Assembly (NCBI GenBank): GCA_932521025.1
Contig: OW051471.1
Coordinates: 9,238,001 to 9,302,000 of the forward strand
Direction of reading: 5' to 3'
Source of the DNA: Oscheius onirici
Taxonomy: Eukaryota; Nematoda; Chromadorea; Rhabditida; Rhabditidae
DNA length: 64,000 bases
Shown here: one piece after another, positions 20,791 through 32,229 of the stretch
Layout: each line of letters opens with the position of its first letter
Position numbering within the stretch: the stretch's first letter is position 1
Translations under genes and position numbers: made by a program
The notes under the pieces: model-generated
The model's input: only the letters and a program-made list of their open reading frames with translations
Told to the model about the DNA's origin: nothing
Database searches by the model: none

Positions 20791-21938
20791 TGAACAGCGT
20801 CCATCACCTCCATTACGTACGAGAACGACAGTCAATGCACTACAGACAGCTACTGAAGCTCCAAATGTCATTCCCAGAGCTCAAGTTAGAGACAGGACTC
20901 TGATCCAGCCTCCCCATGAACTTCATCACTCTTCTGAGCCGTTGGTTTTGTATATTTATCCCAAGAAACTTCATTACAGACCACTACGGAATCCAATCAC
21001 TGCAATGGAACTGGCTAGTCCTACGGCCATAACTGCAGCCGCGGTTCTTCCACACGTTGTTCTTCCAGATGAGGCGGAATCTGTTGAATCTATCGCTGAG
21101 TAAGCCATTGTTTTTCAAAGAAAAACTAAAATTTAGGAGCATTCGCGGCATTCACATGCGAGCTCTTCATCGAAACTCTTCTCTTATGTATCAGAGACTC
21201 ACCTTCTCCTTGACCAGATTCCCCGCAATTGTGCTCGTTTTGATGGCTCTTTGGACATTGTGGGGACGTGGAGAAGGTCTACCTACGGATCTCAGACCAA
21301 AGCAGGAGAAGGTATGAAATTGGCAAGGAGCACACAAACTTTTCAGGGAGCAGACATTGCTGCCCTGGTAACTGGAGCTTTTCTCCTCATTTCTCAAGTT
21401 TTCCTACTTCATCAGCATTACAACAGCTACAGCAAGGCCAAGATTATGGTACAGTCCTCAGATCCCGGAGTACTTTCCATTTTCCAGAGCTACCTCTACC
21501 ACATAACCATGCTGCTAGCCTTTTGCGGAGCCGCCGTGGCTCTCGTGTTCGCAGCCACTAGTTTCACCAAATTGAAGAAACTACAGTAGTCTTTGTTTTA
21601 AAAGCGTCACAGTCGTCATTTCAGGTACTCTGATACTCTGGATTTTTCCTGCAAAGTGTCCTCAATAAGTGATCCTGACCATCCGAATGTCCCGCACAAT
21701 TGGCTCTGCCTAACCAAGAATCAGAGAATCGACTATATGGGCGTCGTAATTGGATCAAGCGCACTTGTAATGATCCTCGCCGTTTTCACGATGATTGCCG
21801 GAGCCATAGGTCTGTGTTCTTTCATTTTAAACTAAGATTTCAGGACAATTTGTGATGGCTGATCGTCTGGCTTCCGAATACAAAAATATTGTTGTCAACA
21901 ACGAGACTCCGGTCGACGAATACAACGAACACTTTTAG
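20791..21938 (+). CDS. Four-helix membrane protein, unknown family
   Basis: Four exons from 21005 on join in phase (introns about 21099-21144, 21313-21347, 21587-21623, 21811-21842). Helices: FPAIVLVLMALWTLWG, ALVTGAFLLISQVFLL, ITMLLAFCGAAVALVFAATSF and VVIGSSALVMILAVFTMIAG. Between helices 3 and 4 is a loop with Cys residues (DFSCKVSS ... NWLCLTKN), like the big extracellular loop of claudin-like and other four-helix proteins. The cytosolic tail ends DEYNEHF at TAG 21936-21938. The frame is open upstream to about 20791 with a Pro/Arg-rich stretch (RPSPPLRTRTTVNALQ), so the first ATG (21005) may not be the start. The gene ends 33 bp from the end of the TMEM144-like gene. Confidence 0.65.
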
Positions 21939-21971
21939 TCCTTTACTTATTTATAAATTATGCTGATGAGA

Positions 21972-23759
21972 TCAGAATTTTTGGTTGGAAAGAGCGATAG
22001 TGACTACTCCAGCCACTCCTATCGCTATGGAGACGCTCAGAATGAGAATGTTCTTCCTTCCGACGATGTTTTTGTAGATGACGACTTCCAGGATGGCGCT
22101 AATGATGGCGGGAAGCTAAATAGAGTCGTAGAATAAAGTGGATCTTACTCTGGTTGTGACGGGATAGGCGATGACTTGAGAGAGTTTATCACCGGACAGG
22201 AACCACAGAGTCATGCCTGTAGTCCAGAGAATCCCGTACAGAATAGAGGGGATGACGAGTTTCTGGTCGACGTAAGGTTTCCTTCCAGCTATCGGCATGA
22301 TAATGCAGTAGGCGAAGAAGTAGAAAGTGGAGAAAACGAAAACGGTAGAGTAGAATGACCAGCAATAGTCGAACACTGAAAGATACGTATAAATTTGTTT
22401 TTTGTTGATCACCATGATCGGGCTAGAAAGAAAGAAAGAAGATGGCTAAGTAGGTCACGAATGGTCTGGCACAAGAAAACAGGAGTAGGGAACTATACTG
22501 ATTTTCTTAAAGGGGGTTCTGGCCTGACTTATGGTCTGGTTAGGATCAGTTGCTCTGGTCCAGATGACTAGACAACTGAGATTTTTTGAATCGACCTCCG
22601 CGCGGATCCGAACATCTTGTTCCCAGCGGCCAAACAAGAACTTAGAAAAAAAAGACGAACTCTTAGGGACGATATGACTTCAAAGGAATGGATAGTTACC
22701 TCTATATTTGTCAGTGGAAGGATGTTTTTGCTTCATGATGTCAATGGGAGACATCATGAGTCCGTGTAGAATTGCCAGGAAGCAAGCCATGATGATAAAC
22801 CTATACAAGTTCTGTAATACAAGAAAGAACATACGGTATCTTTCGGATAAACTCCTTCACCCATCCTTTCCTCGAAACGACCGGCTCTTCCTCCTTTCCA
22901 TTCGGATTCTCGCTAACTTCTTCATCGGCCCAACTTTTTCCCGTTTCTGATACAGCTTCAAGTCTGTTCTCTTCTCCGGACTTTGGTTTCACAAAGACGA
23001 AGAAGATGCCACTCAGGATGGTCAGTGCAAGACCAACGTAGTTGAGCCATTGGTAGGCAACTTCAGTAGCTGAGAGCCAGTCGAAGAGACCGAATCGGGC
23101 AACACTCCAGCCTACCATGATCTAAAACAGGAAAGTCTGTTAAGCCTGACAAAAAATGGGAACCTGCATAGTCCCCCAGATCAGGAGACTGAGTCCCATT
23201 CCTAGGCCCCCAACAATTGGAACAGAGAAGACGTTTCCTGAAATTTGTTTAACTTCGACGAAGAAACGAAATTTTAATCATTGTCCCTGTCAAAATGGTT
23301 TCCATTCGACTTCTTTCAAGCAAAACTACTGTTTCTCACCTGTAGCATAAAGCAGACCTCCGATTCCGACTACCCATTCAAAGTCGGGAAAGCCACGTAT
23401 GCAGTTGATCACAAAGCCGGTGATAAACACCACGCCACATTCAATCCACTGAACAAAGAATCCTAAAAAGAGTTTTCAGCCCCTTTAGACTCTTCCTCAC
23501 CATCTTTACAATGCACATTCTTCAAGGGAATGAACATTGTCCCGAAGCCCACGCATGAGACAAGCATAGCGCAGTACCCAACTATTAAGTCTGTTGTTGT
23601 GCCGTCTGCTGACGAAGATAATGTTGGGCTAACCGTGACGTTCATTCCTGTAACAATTTGTAACAGGCAGAGGAAAAGAGGAAGAGGAAGAAGCCGACAC
23701 TGAAGGTGCCAAATGATGGGTGATAAGCCGTGTTCTTCGTGATAAAATGACACCTTCAT
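21972..23759 (-). CDS. TMEM144-like multi-pass membrane protein
   Basis: TMEM144 proteins have ten helices and belong with drug/metabolite-type sugar transporters; substrates are poorly known. ATG 23759 opens a hydrophobic leader (LPLPLFLCLLQIVTG). Conserved pieces follow: CVGFGTMFIPLKN, FFVQWIECGVVFITG, NVFSVPIVGGLGMGLSLLIW, a middle hydrophilic loop rich in Glu/Lys (about 22850-22990), HGLMMSPIDIMKQKHPS (family NG-x-M-x-x-PIDYM motif), IPSILYGILWTTGM and VIAYPVTTR, ending ALSNQKF at TGA 21972-21974. Exons join in phase. The intron at about 22381-22691 contains a dispersed repeat. Confidence 0.8.
22421..22570 (+). repeat. Dispersed repeat family 2, copy A (intronic)
   Basis: It shares GGCTAGAAAG, TTCACGAATGGTCTGGC (first T replaced by G here), AACAGGAGTAG, GAACTATAC and TTAAAGGG in the same order with 44966-45105. 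It lies inside an intron of the TMEM144-like gene. Confidence 0.6.
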
Positions 23760-25009
23760 GTTTACTTACAGGGTTTTTTTAGGTCAAAGCTAAAGATTAG
23801 AGGTCGAGCAGCGGGTGTAGCTTGAGATGCAGAAGTATATTACAAGATTCTGTACTTCGTGTCTCAACTTGGAAGGTTTGTTATTGAAACGTGGTAAGTG
23901 CATCGAACAATCAACTTAGTGTGCTGTAAAATAATTATAACAAAAACATTTTTGGCTGAGGTTATATAAAAGTGATAGTTTTGCGCTGTTAATAGCCGTT
24001 ACTAATGAATTATTTTGACAGAAAGGCTAGCTTCGAAAGCGCCTAAATAGCATCTTTTTTCAAGATACGTCACAGTTCTTGAAGAACAAGTAGTAAAAAG
24101 GGAAGCAAGTCCGCCCCTATTAGCTAACGAGCAATTAATTCGTCCGAGTTAACTCAATTCCCAAAGGCAAAAATCAAAAGTGGACTACCTTATAGTGCTT
24201 TTTCGTATAGTGAGCAGGCTGTAGTGAACAACAATCAGGCTCAAAAGGCGGAGTCTTTTCAAATGCCGAAGTATTATCCCGACAGAAGGAAGTTGGAAAG
24301 TTTCCACGTTGCAAAAGATCAAGCATTGGGGAAATCGATGTGATCGGAGAAGAAGAAATGAAAGGCAACAGGAACTGATCGCCAGTGTGAAGAACACCTG
24401 TTTTGAGCTGTCCCGCCATCCGTCGTCGTCATGATTACTGTTTGTTCAAAACACGGCACCTACTACAGGTGCTAGGAAAAATATGTTCTCATGTCTTCCT
24501 CCGATAATTCTCAGAGTAAACAAAGGAGAGTGTTTATCTAACTGATTTAATGGGAACGTAGTATGATTAACTTTCGCTAGATTTGAATATGAAGCTCCTG
24601 AAAGTCTGTGGAGGAAAGAGTGAGTACAACAAGTTTCGAATGCTTTGAAATCTCTCAATCTTTACATGCCAAATTCTCGGTTGACAGTAGGTATGGACAG
24701 CGTACTACGACTGACCGATGAACTCGGGACCCGCATCGATTTTTGTCGGCAATCACTTGTTGTTTTTCCGCGGCCTGTTCGCTATCAGCTGCGGAAAGGA
24801 GTCTCTTTTCCCCTTTCCCGAAGTGACCCTTTCAACTTTGTTTTGCTCGAATTTCGCTTCTTATTAAAAAGTGAAACGTTTGAAATAATGAAAAAGTATT
24901 ATTTTTCGCTTATTTTGTTTTGTAAAGATCCACTTTGATCCGAACTATTTCATAACCACAGAATCACTTTCACTAGAAAACACTAGCTTTAGTTTCAGAT
25001 TGAAGAAAG
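23760..25009. other. Intergenic region, nothing supported
   Basis: About 1.25 kb between the TMEM144-like start and the next plus-strand gene. Two overlapping minus-strand frames at 24174-24419 and a plus frame at 24645-24938 are open but show no motif or linked exons. A TTTCAG at 24993-24998 precedes the next ATG. Confidence 0.45.
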
Positions 25010-26620
25010 ATGACGATGTTGGACGAACAGAATTTTGCCGAAGTCATCAAGGATCAGATCAGCACAAGATCTCAGGACCCCTTGAATAATAATCCAGAAA
25101 CATCAGGTAAACAATGCATTCTCAATAGTAAAGAATTTTAGAGTTAAACGCCTCTTCATCAAAACAAATCACTAGCTTTGTAAATGAGAACCTATTGGGT
25201 GAAAATTCAGCGACAGCGTTTATTGATGAAGCGTTAGTTATATGTCTTCTATAAACATAACTTTTTCCAGTGTTAAAGTGCTCGGAATCGATCAGACGAC
25301 AAAACTTGTAAACCTCGACGAAATTCTGAAAGCTGTGAGTTTTCCAAAAGCTCCGCATCCCGTCAATACACAATGCGAATGGTTACTCCCTCTTGATAAA
25401 CAAGGCAAACTTTTTTTATAATAGATTGTAACATTTCGTTTCAGAGAGCAATACAATTACTGCCCAAGCCAAACTTGAATGGAACGAGAAAAAACGAAGA
25501 TACTTTGAAAAGAGTTATACGCGATACACCTCCGAGACAATTGACACATTGATGGCTAGATTCATGAAAAAGAATCTGGACTTAATGAAGCGAGAAATAG
25601 CCCAGACTCAGGAGAAAATCGAAAATGTTACGGTGGTATATAACCACAAAGTGGATCCAAAAGTGCTGAAAGGAGCCACTGTAGGCACGGATAAGGTGAC
25701 CACTGGACCCGTTTCCAGGTATTTGTATTACGGTTTTTTGGGAAACCCTTTGTTTGAGCCCTGAAAAGAATAGCTTTGAACCTGTGAATTCATCATGATA
25801 GAAAGGATATTTTCAGCACCCTCTCGGCCAGTCAAGTTGTCACATCTTCAAGACAAGCTCTGTCGCAATCAGCAGTTCCTACAAACATTGAGAGTAAGTT
25901 TTTCACTGGTTTATACTTTTGTTTTTAGAAACCGATCTGATAGCTGTGAAAACAACTGCCCCATCTTTCCTCAACCAAATAACCATACAGTTCACTTCGA
26001 CTATAGGACAACTGACCTCTTGGAAAATGTCCGATTTAACCAAGACGCAGGAAACTTCTCGCAACCTAAACTCAGAAATTGGTCCAAAATTCAAGGAAAT
26101 GCAGCAAGAGCGCATGGATCGTATCCTGGCCTTGAGCCAGAAGTACCAAGCTTTCCCTGATCAAGCAGCAGCAGAACCGGTTCAGGTGAAAAGGAGCTTT
26201 CTGTCTAAAACATATGTTTAGAAATCACAGCTTCAAAAACTGAATGATGAAGAGATCGCCCGAGTTATTGCTCCTTTTGTTCAACAGCTTGAAGCCAAAT
26301 ATGAACAGAAATTCAGAAAGATGCAAGATGAGATCAGGCATCCTAGGCAGCAAATGGCATCAGGGTCAGGTAGGAAAGCTACATTCAACGAAAAAACTTG
26401 TTAAGAAGTTTATCCGGAACCTATGAGCGAAGATGAGATACAGGTGAGAAGTAAACGCTTCGAAGAAAAACAAGGTTATCGACGATCGAAGGAGGTTTTC
26501 TATTTACCAAACTTCTGCTTACGATTATTTTAGCAAGAGAGCCCTAGTGCGAAAACAACAAAAGACAACGGAAGCCCGATTTTTCCAGTACATAAGAGTT
26601 TGGGCTCACCGAGCCTATGA
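25010..26620 (+). CDS. Coiled-coil protein of unknown function, with a GC-AG intron
   Basis: ATG 25010 follows a TTTCAG acceptor (likely trans-splice site) by 11 nt. Eight or more exons follow in phase. The first part has AFIDEA and VKVLGIDQTTKLVNLDEILK. A middle exon (25445-25718) is strongly helical: DTLMARFMKKNLDLMKREI, AQTQEKIENVTVVYN. A second coiled coil follows: SEIGPKFKEMQQERMDRIL and FVQQLEAKYEQKFRKMQDE. It ends KSLGSPSL at TGA 26618-26620. The intron 25405-25444 begins with GC, not GT; using the only nearby GT breaks the frame. No signal peptide or membrane span, so probably a cytosolic structural or adaptor protein. It heads a run of five plus-strand genes. Confidence 0.65.
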
Positions 26621-27127
26621 GATTTCGATCTAGACAATGTGATCGGTTGAAACTAACACGCATCTTCTAGGAGGCGAAAACGTCCAAACCAAGTCTCTTT
26701 TTATTGTAAATATGTAAATATTTCGACGGGAATAAACATGTAACGGGTTTGTAACCAATATTTTAGTCTTCGTCATCAAGCCGTCTCCCAGTTCTATGGC
26801 ACCATTTAGAAAGTATAACAGTGGGTTGGAAATTTCAAATTTGCAAGACCCGCAGGAACTTCAAAGTGGTAGTTCTAATTTCTCACATTTCTCCGCTGCA
26901 GACGTGTTATCGGCTGATTGTTTATCGGGCCATTTGATCGTTTCTCCTACTATTCCGCTCACAGAGCTTTCAATTATTTTCGTTTCGTAAATTCATTGAA
27001 TTCTACTTTTGTCTCATTTGCCAGTTATCAAAGTGCCTGTTTGTGTTTCAATTGCTCCTCTATCATGGCACTTCTCTCGAACTAAACAGCTTTATGTGAT
27101 TACAAAATTTCAAAGAAAACTCAGGCG

Positions 27128-28815
27128 ATGGGACTAACAGACTGGATCCCCGGTGTCTCACAAGCTAAATCAGTTTTTCAACTTGTGACAGGAGATGTCG
27201 ATGGAGCCTTCGAAACACAGAAAAACTTTCTCCATTCCTGTCCAGGAGTGGCCCAAGTAACTTCTGCTTGTTATTTGGCAGCTGGTGATACAAAAAGATT
27301 CGAGGAAATTAACTTCCAAACTGTTCAAACTGTCAGCGGTGTAGCTGATGGGATTCCTGGAGTGGGTCATGTCAAAGGTTTGTCCTTTTATAGCTCTTAC
27401 AACTCAATTTTAAGCTGTCGTTCATGAACTAGCTGGAGATTCAACTGGGGCTGAGAGAGCCTGGACAGCTTCCACTAGAACAACCTGTGTTATGGGGGCT
27501 GGAGCAGTTGGCTTCGCCGTCGGTGGTCCTATTGGAGCTGTACTTGGCGGAGTCACAGCTGGTGCGACGCATGATACAGCTCACACTGTTGTCTCAGGAA
27601 AAGAACAAGGGATGTATAAAGTATTCAAAGAAGCAGACGAGAATCCGAACGCTGGTAACTTTTTCGACGCTGCATTTTGCCCTGTAGCCGATGGAATGGC
27701 AGGACACGCTGGTGGACAGATGTTTAACCGAGCTCTGACAGGTTAGGTTTTCTGTGAGGAAACAAAAACTCATTTAGCCAAACAAATTTCTGCTAACAAG
27801 GCCAAACTAGACAGCATGAAAAATCAGATGACTGACATGTTTGACGGGAAGGGAGGCGGAAAGGGAGCTTGGCAGCTGGGTGAGGACATGAAAGCCCTTC
27901 ATTCGAAAACGACGGCTTTGGAAAGAAGTATAGGAGTCGGAGAGAAAACGTTCAATCCGAAGACTGGGACAGTGGAAGGTACTGGCGGTAAAAGCACTGG
28001 GACGTATGTACCACAAAAGACGAGAGAAGTGAACCGAGGAAGATTAAAAGAAAACGTTGGAATCCAAAGAATTACGGTGACACGAGCTCAGCTAGCACAG
28101 ACCCTTGATACCAGTTCAAGTTATTCACAAAGATCTTCGCAACGCACAGCCACAACAACTCTGAAAGCCCAGACGGTTGTAAAGACCTCGCAGAACGATG
28201 CCACTGCTTCGGAAGATCCTCTTGCCGAACTTCTCGACTCTATTGAAGAACTCACATTCTGCAAAGACCTGGTTTGCTGTTCAACGATCTATGTTATGAA
28301 AGTTTTTTTAGGAAATGTTTCAACAGAAGGTCATTGAAAAGTTTGGTTTCCGCCTTGACGTAGGCGTTTATAAGGCTGCTGTAAGTTAATTTTCAACAGA
28401 ACACGATTTTTCTTCAGCTTGAATTCATTATCAGTGTCAGACCGGGCTTTTTAAGGAAGAAGAGAAAAGTAGGTTCTCGAACTGAGACCCCTACCATCCA
28501 GAAACTGGTAGAAGAGTCCATCGAAAATGCGGATGAGGAAGAAGATGGCGATGAAGATGAGGAAACCAAAAACAGAAAAGTTTGACTAAAAATATAGTTG
28601 TTAACTTTCTTTTACAGCTGTGCTGCATTCAATGGAACATGTGCGGGTTTGTAGCTCAGGTTTTTCGTTTAACACAAAAGAAGGCAAAAGGTCATCTTGC
28701 TGAGCTGGAAGAACTGACAACGGACTTGATGGCAGAATTAAAAAAGCTGACAATGGTGTTTCCTTCTGAAGATGTTAAAAACAGGCATGTTTTTATCCAC
28801 AAGGCCCTATTCTAG
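27128..28815 (+). CDS. Glycine-rich hydrophobic-repeat protein with acidic C-terminal part
   Basis: ATG 27128. The N-terminal half has internal repeats of about 40 residues: PGVSQAKSVFQLVTGDVDGA / PGVAQVTSACYLAAGDTKR / PGVGHVKG ... LAGDSTGAERAW, each with a GD motif and followed by a TQ/AR helix. I have seen such repeats in uncharacterised animal proteins but cannot name the family. A Gly/Ala hairpin-like span follows (MGAGAVGFAVGGPIGAVLGG), which could insert in a membrane. The next exon is a Thr/Ser/Gln-rich hydrophilic stretch, then RPGFLRKKRKVGSR, an acidic run (ADEEEDGDEDEE) and a helical tail ending at TAG 28815. Introns of 35-45 nt join in phase. Ending at the TGA at 28335-28337 is possible if the intron at 28272 is not spliced. 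Confidence 0.6.
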
Positions 28816-28849
28816 TTAAACCTGTATTAAGAAAATACCTTGTGTTAAA

Positions 28850-29335
28850 AAAGTTTTGAGCGAACACTAACATAAAAAGTTCGTGTTCGCGGGAGAACAC
28901 GGAACTGGCGAATGTCCGTATTCGTTTGACGAGCAAAAAAAGTGAAAATGTTCGTGTTCGAAGCTCGAACAGGGTTAAAAATCCGACGAACTCGAACATT
29001 TGGACTCGCAACGAATTTCCACCAACATTAGGTCCCGTAACGATTTCCCGCAATCATATTTTTAGGATTTTTGAAATCCTGTTTTCGTTTTTTCCTCTTT
29101 AACGTTGCTATTTGTTTAGAAAAATTGAGTTCAAAATCCTACAAGACGTTTTTGCAAATGTTCGAGGTGTATTCGTTTTCGTGTCCGTGTTCGTGTTCTC
29201 GAACGAACATTGGAAAGGCGAGCTGTTCGTGTTCGGTTCTCAGGCTAACTAAAAGTGCAATGTTCGGTTCGTGTTCGTTCGTCTCAGAAATGTAAGACAC
29301 TGTTCGGTTCGTGTTTGTGTTCACCCGAAATTCCG
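28850..29335. repeat. Low-complexity GTTCGTG-type repeat region
   Basis: The motifs GTTCGTGTTC and CGAACAC recur many times in both orientations (for example 28880-28890, 28951-28966, 29188-29200, 29225-29245, 29260-29280, 29302-29315), giving potential foldbacks. An 18-bp palindrome GTTTGATCGTGATCAAAC follows at about 29364-29381. It separates two genes and covers the region where the first exon of the EEP gene should be. Confidence 0.6.
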
Positions 29336-29405
29336 ATGTCCGTGCAACCCTGATTTGAACACTGTTTGATCGTGATCAAACGTGTAAGCGTTAGCGTTGC
29401 CATAG

Positions 29406-30337
29406 GGCAGGCGCGGACATGAGGACAGACAGACACCATTGCGATTTATTGTAAGAGGGATTGAAAACAGAACCCGAATTTTATACAAACTGTTCAGCGT
29501 GCAGTTTCTTACACTCCTGATCACGAAGCGTCCTCACATTCTCCTACTAAACGAGCTGAAAGTGGCAGACAGAGAAATTGTCGAGTATCTCGCCGATTCT
29601 TTAGGCTATAAAGTGAAGTTTTAAACAACAAAAACTGTACAAAGGGATTCCTTCAGATTCTCTCCTTCGGACACTTCTGGGAGAGCTGCTATTAGAGGAA
29701 CGGCTATTGCTTACAGACCGCGTAAATATCTAACTTTCAAAGGTTCGGAGAGCATTCGTCCAATTCTGGATGTTAAAGGAATACCTGGTAAGAGATTATA
29801 CCCTTTCTTCACTATTTATGAATTCAGTGCTCGAAGTTGTCAAGGCAAGCTTCATTTTTCACTCAAAGCAAAAGATCTACAAAAATGGAGTATGCGACAC
29901 CCTCAAGAAACACAATTTGACTTTTGTTGGAGCGTATCTCTACGAATTTAGTGAGCCCAATTTTAAAGCGACTGTTCGCGTTTTTAACCAGTTTGAAGGT
30001 AACTTTAATAGAGCTGATAAAAACACGATTAGATGGCATCACAATCTTTGCCGGTGATCTTAACATGGAAAAGAAAGTGTACCTTAAAAAATGGAAGGCC
30101 AAAAATTTTGTCGACATGCTTAAATCCGGATGGAAGACAAATAAACACAGTCGTGTGAGTCAAGTCATCTGTATTCTTCGTAAGAGAAACATTTAGGAAG
30201 GCCGCGTCACCGAGACAGAAATCGACTACGTGATGGTCAAACGAGGACACGAACGCTATGTTCGTGTTTTCAAGCCCATCAAGTTCAGTGGACGCAGCAT
30301 TCACTACCCGATTCAATTCGAAGTCCACGATGAATAG
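29406..30337 (+). CDS. EEP-superfamily (endonuclease/exonuclease/phosphatase) phosphodiesterase, 5' end unclear
   Basis: EEP enzymes (APE1, TDP2, DNase I, nocturnin) cleave phosphodiester or phosphate bonds with a metal. Five exons join in phase. Strand 1: LRFIVRGIENRT in place of the usual WN motif. Then the metal-binding Glu in RPHILLLNELKVADREIVEY. Next GYKVKFSPSDTSGRAA, IRGTAIAYRPRKYL, and LKKHNLTFVGAYLYEF where the family has its YVPNG-type strand. The Asp/Asn motif is TIFAGDLNMEK, later TEIDYVMVKRG and finally IHYPIQFEV in place of SDHxPV. The stop is TAG 30335-30337. Catalytic Glu, GDLN and Asp are present, but the first Asn and the SDH are altered, so activity needs testing. No ATG is in frame in the first exon; it starts after a possible acceptor at 29405, and the true start may lie before the repeat region. 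Confidence 0.65.
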
Positions 30338-30720
30338 TCTTCCCTAAAATATTCAACAAACGTGAAAATTACGCTATAATCAATTGTGCTATAATCTCGT
30401 GGGCTTACATAATAAACGTTGTGAGCTTTTCAAATTTTTTGTGTTTGCGATTAACTTTTCTAAATCTTTTTTTGCGATTAAATTTTCAAAATCTCTGTAA
30501 AACTACCCACCCGTGAGCGGTTGGTGTGCGGTCATTAAACTTTTTTCTTTGAGAGCCGTCAACAAGTATTCCCTAGATAAAACTTTTCTGCTCTTTTCGC
30601 TCGTGAAATAGCAAGGCGGTTTACCCTAAATCGATCGTAGTTATCAGTTTATCTTAGTTGTCTTCTCATTCTCACGTATTTCCCAAGCTTCGAGCTTCAT
30701 CTTCTCTACCCTCTATTGAA
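30338..30720. other. Short intergenic region
   Basis: It holds a polyadenylation-like AATAAA at about 30410 for the EEP gene and otherwise AT-rich spacer. Confidence 0.45.
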
Positions 30721-32064
30721 ATGCTGTCGATAGATTCATCTGACCCGTCTTACCGTCTGACTGCCTTGCATGAGTCGGAAAAAGGACACCGTGCCAGTTC
30801 CAAGGCAACCCATGTGCCTTGGTCTTCAAAAAGTTGGTTTCTTCATGATTCAATTATTAGCTGTTCATCAGGTACGGGCGCTAAATGGTTTAGTGGAACA
30901 GTGAAGGCAATTAGATATACAGCTGCTGCTGCCACTTGGCCATATGCTTATGTGTTAGTTTCCGGAAAGAGTTTTACTACGTTGTTTCAGACTTGATGCG
31001 GCTAGGAATTTAGATGAAAGGTTTTTTGCATACATATTATCGTATACAACATTTTCAGAGTAAATGGACCTGAAATGGACCCAGTTACAATTATATTAGA
31101 AAAGTTGTTTTCTAACATTGCAATAGTTTACTCCTTTTTTTAGGCCAACGAGTTTTGTGGAGAGTGTACTGAATGACATATATACATCTAGAATTACGCA
31201 AAGTAAACAAAACGGTAAACTTGTTCATCACATCCGTATTCAGCTGGAGCTCCATTTGTAGAGCAGCAAAAACCATGCGTTGAGCTGAACCAGGAGGAAC
31301 TGCGCTCTGCAAAAAACGAGTCTTTGACTCCATTGGAGACATGTCCAAAACAATCGGCATATATGCAGCAAATTTCAATTTTGTGGAAAAATTTTCAAGA
31401 AAAATCAAAGAATCAATCTGTTGCTGTAGCACAGGAACAAAGAATGGTTACTTTGGAGAACTTTGAGAAGCTGGCTAAATTGGGGCAACCTGTAAAAGTT
31501 GTGTTTTACGAGGCACCCGAACAATCTAAAAATCCTGTCATTCCGTCAGTCCAGGTTACAATCAATTTTTGTTAAAATGATATTTTTGCATTTCCAGGAC
31601 AAACGGTCTTTTGCACATGGAAGCCCTGCCCCAAAAGTTAATTTTTTAACGGCGTTCGAGACGGAGAAAATACGAGAATTGAAAACTCAGATTTCCGCAA
31701 ACACTGAACAGCTTAAAACAATGACTGGAGTCGCCATGTTGGCCATTTACGAAAACCGAGAGCTCAAAATGGAGCTTAAAGAAACAAAACAAGAGCTTGC
31801 TGCACAAAAAGAGTCCAGCGAAAGGCGTTACGAAGAGTTGTTGCAATGCATGATGAAAATGAAAAATGATTTCGAGGAAGCACGAAGAGAGCTTTTGGCG
31901 GAGCTGAAGGCCTTGCGATGTCTAAGCAATGATCATAGTAAGATTTAAGGCAAAACTCGCTTACTCCATTTGCAGACCACGATACCCCATCCACCAGCCA
32001 TGAAGATATTTATGATGGAACTCGCCCTGTAGTAGTCCGACAACCTCACGTTTCAACATTGTAG
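30721..32064 (+). CDS. Coiled-coil protein of unknown function
   Basis: ATG 30721, preceded by an open frame with no upstream ATG. Exons join in phase across introns at about 30955-30991, 31060-31143, 31214-31242, 31556-31599 and 31939-31974. The middle reads NLDERFFAYILSYTTFSE, FVESVLNDIYTSRITQ and QEELRSAKNESLTPLETC. The C-terminal third is a long coiled coil: TEKIRELKTQISANTEQLK, NRELKMELKETKQELAAQ, SSERRYEELLQCMMKMKND. It ends RPVVVRQPHVSTL at TAG 32062-32064. The second-last intron removes an in-frame stop (KI then TAA at 31946). No signal peptide or membrane span; function unknown. It ends only 165 bp before the bZIP-like gene. Confidence 0.65.
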
Positions 32065-32229
32065 CATCGATTTGCATTTGCTGTAACGAAACCAATATCT
32101 GTAAAAAAACCAATATGTATAAAGCTGGGTCTGAGGCTTGTTCATAAGCACTTCTTTCAAGGCGTCCCCGAGATAAGAACTTCACTACCACTAACAGAGC
32201 TCTTCTTTGTGCACAGCTGCTGTTTCGCC

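Noticed and set aside
23760-24940. Open frames at 24174-24419 and 24645-24938
   Set aside because: No joined exons, no motif, and they overlap on both strands.
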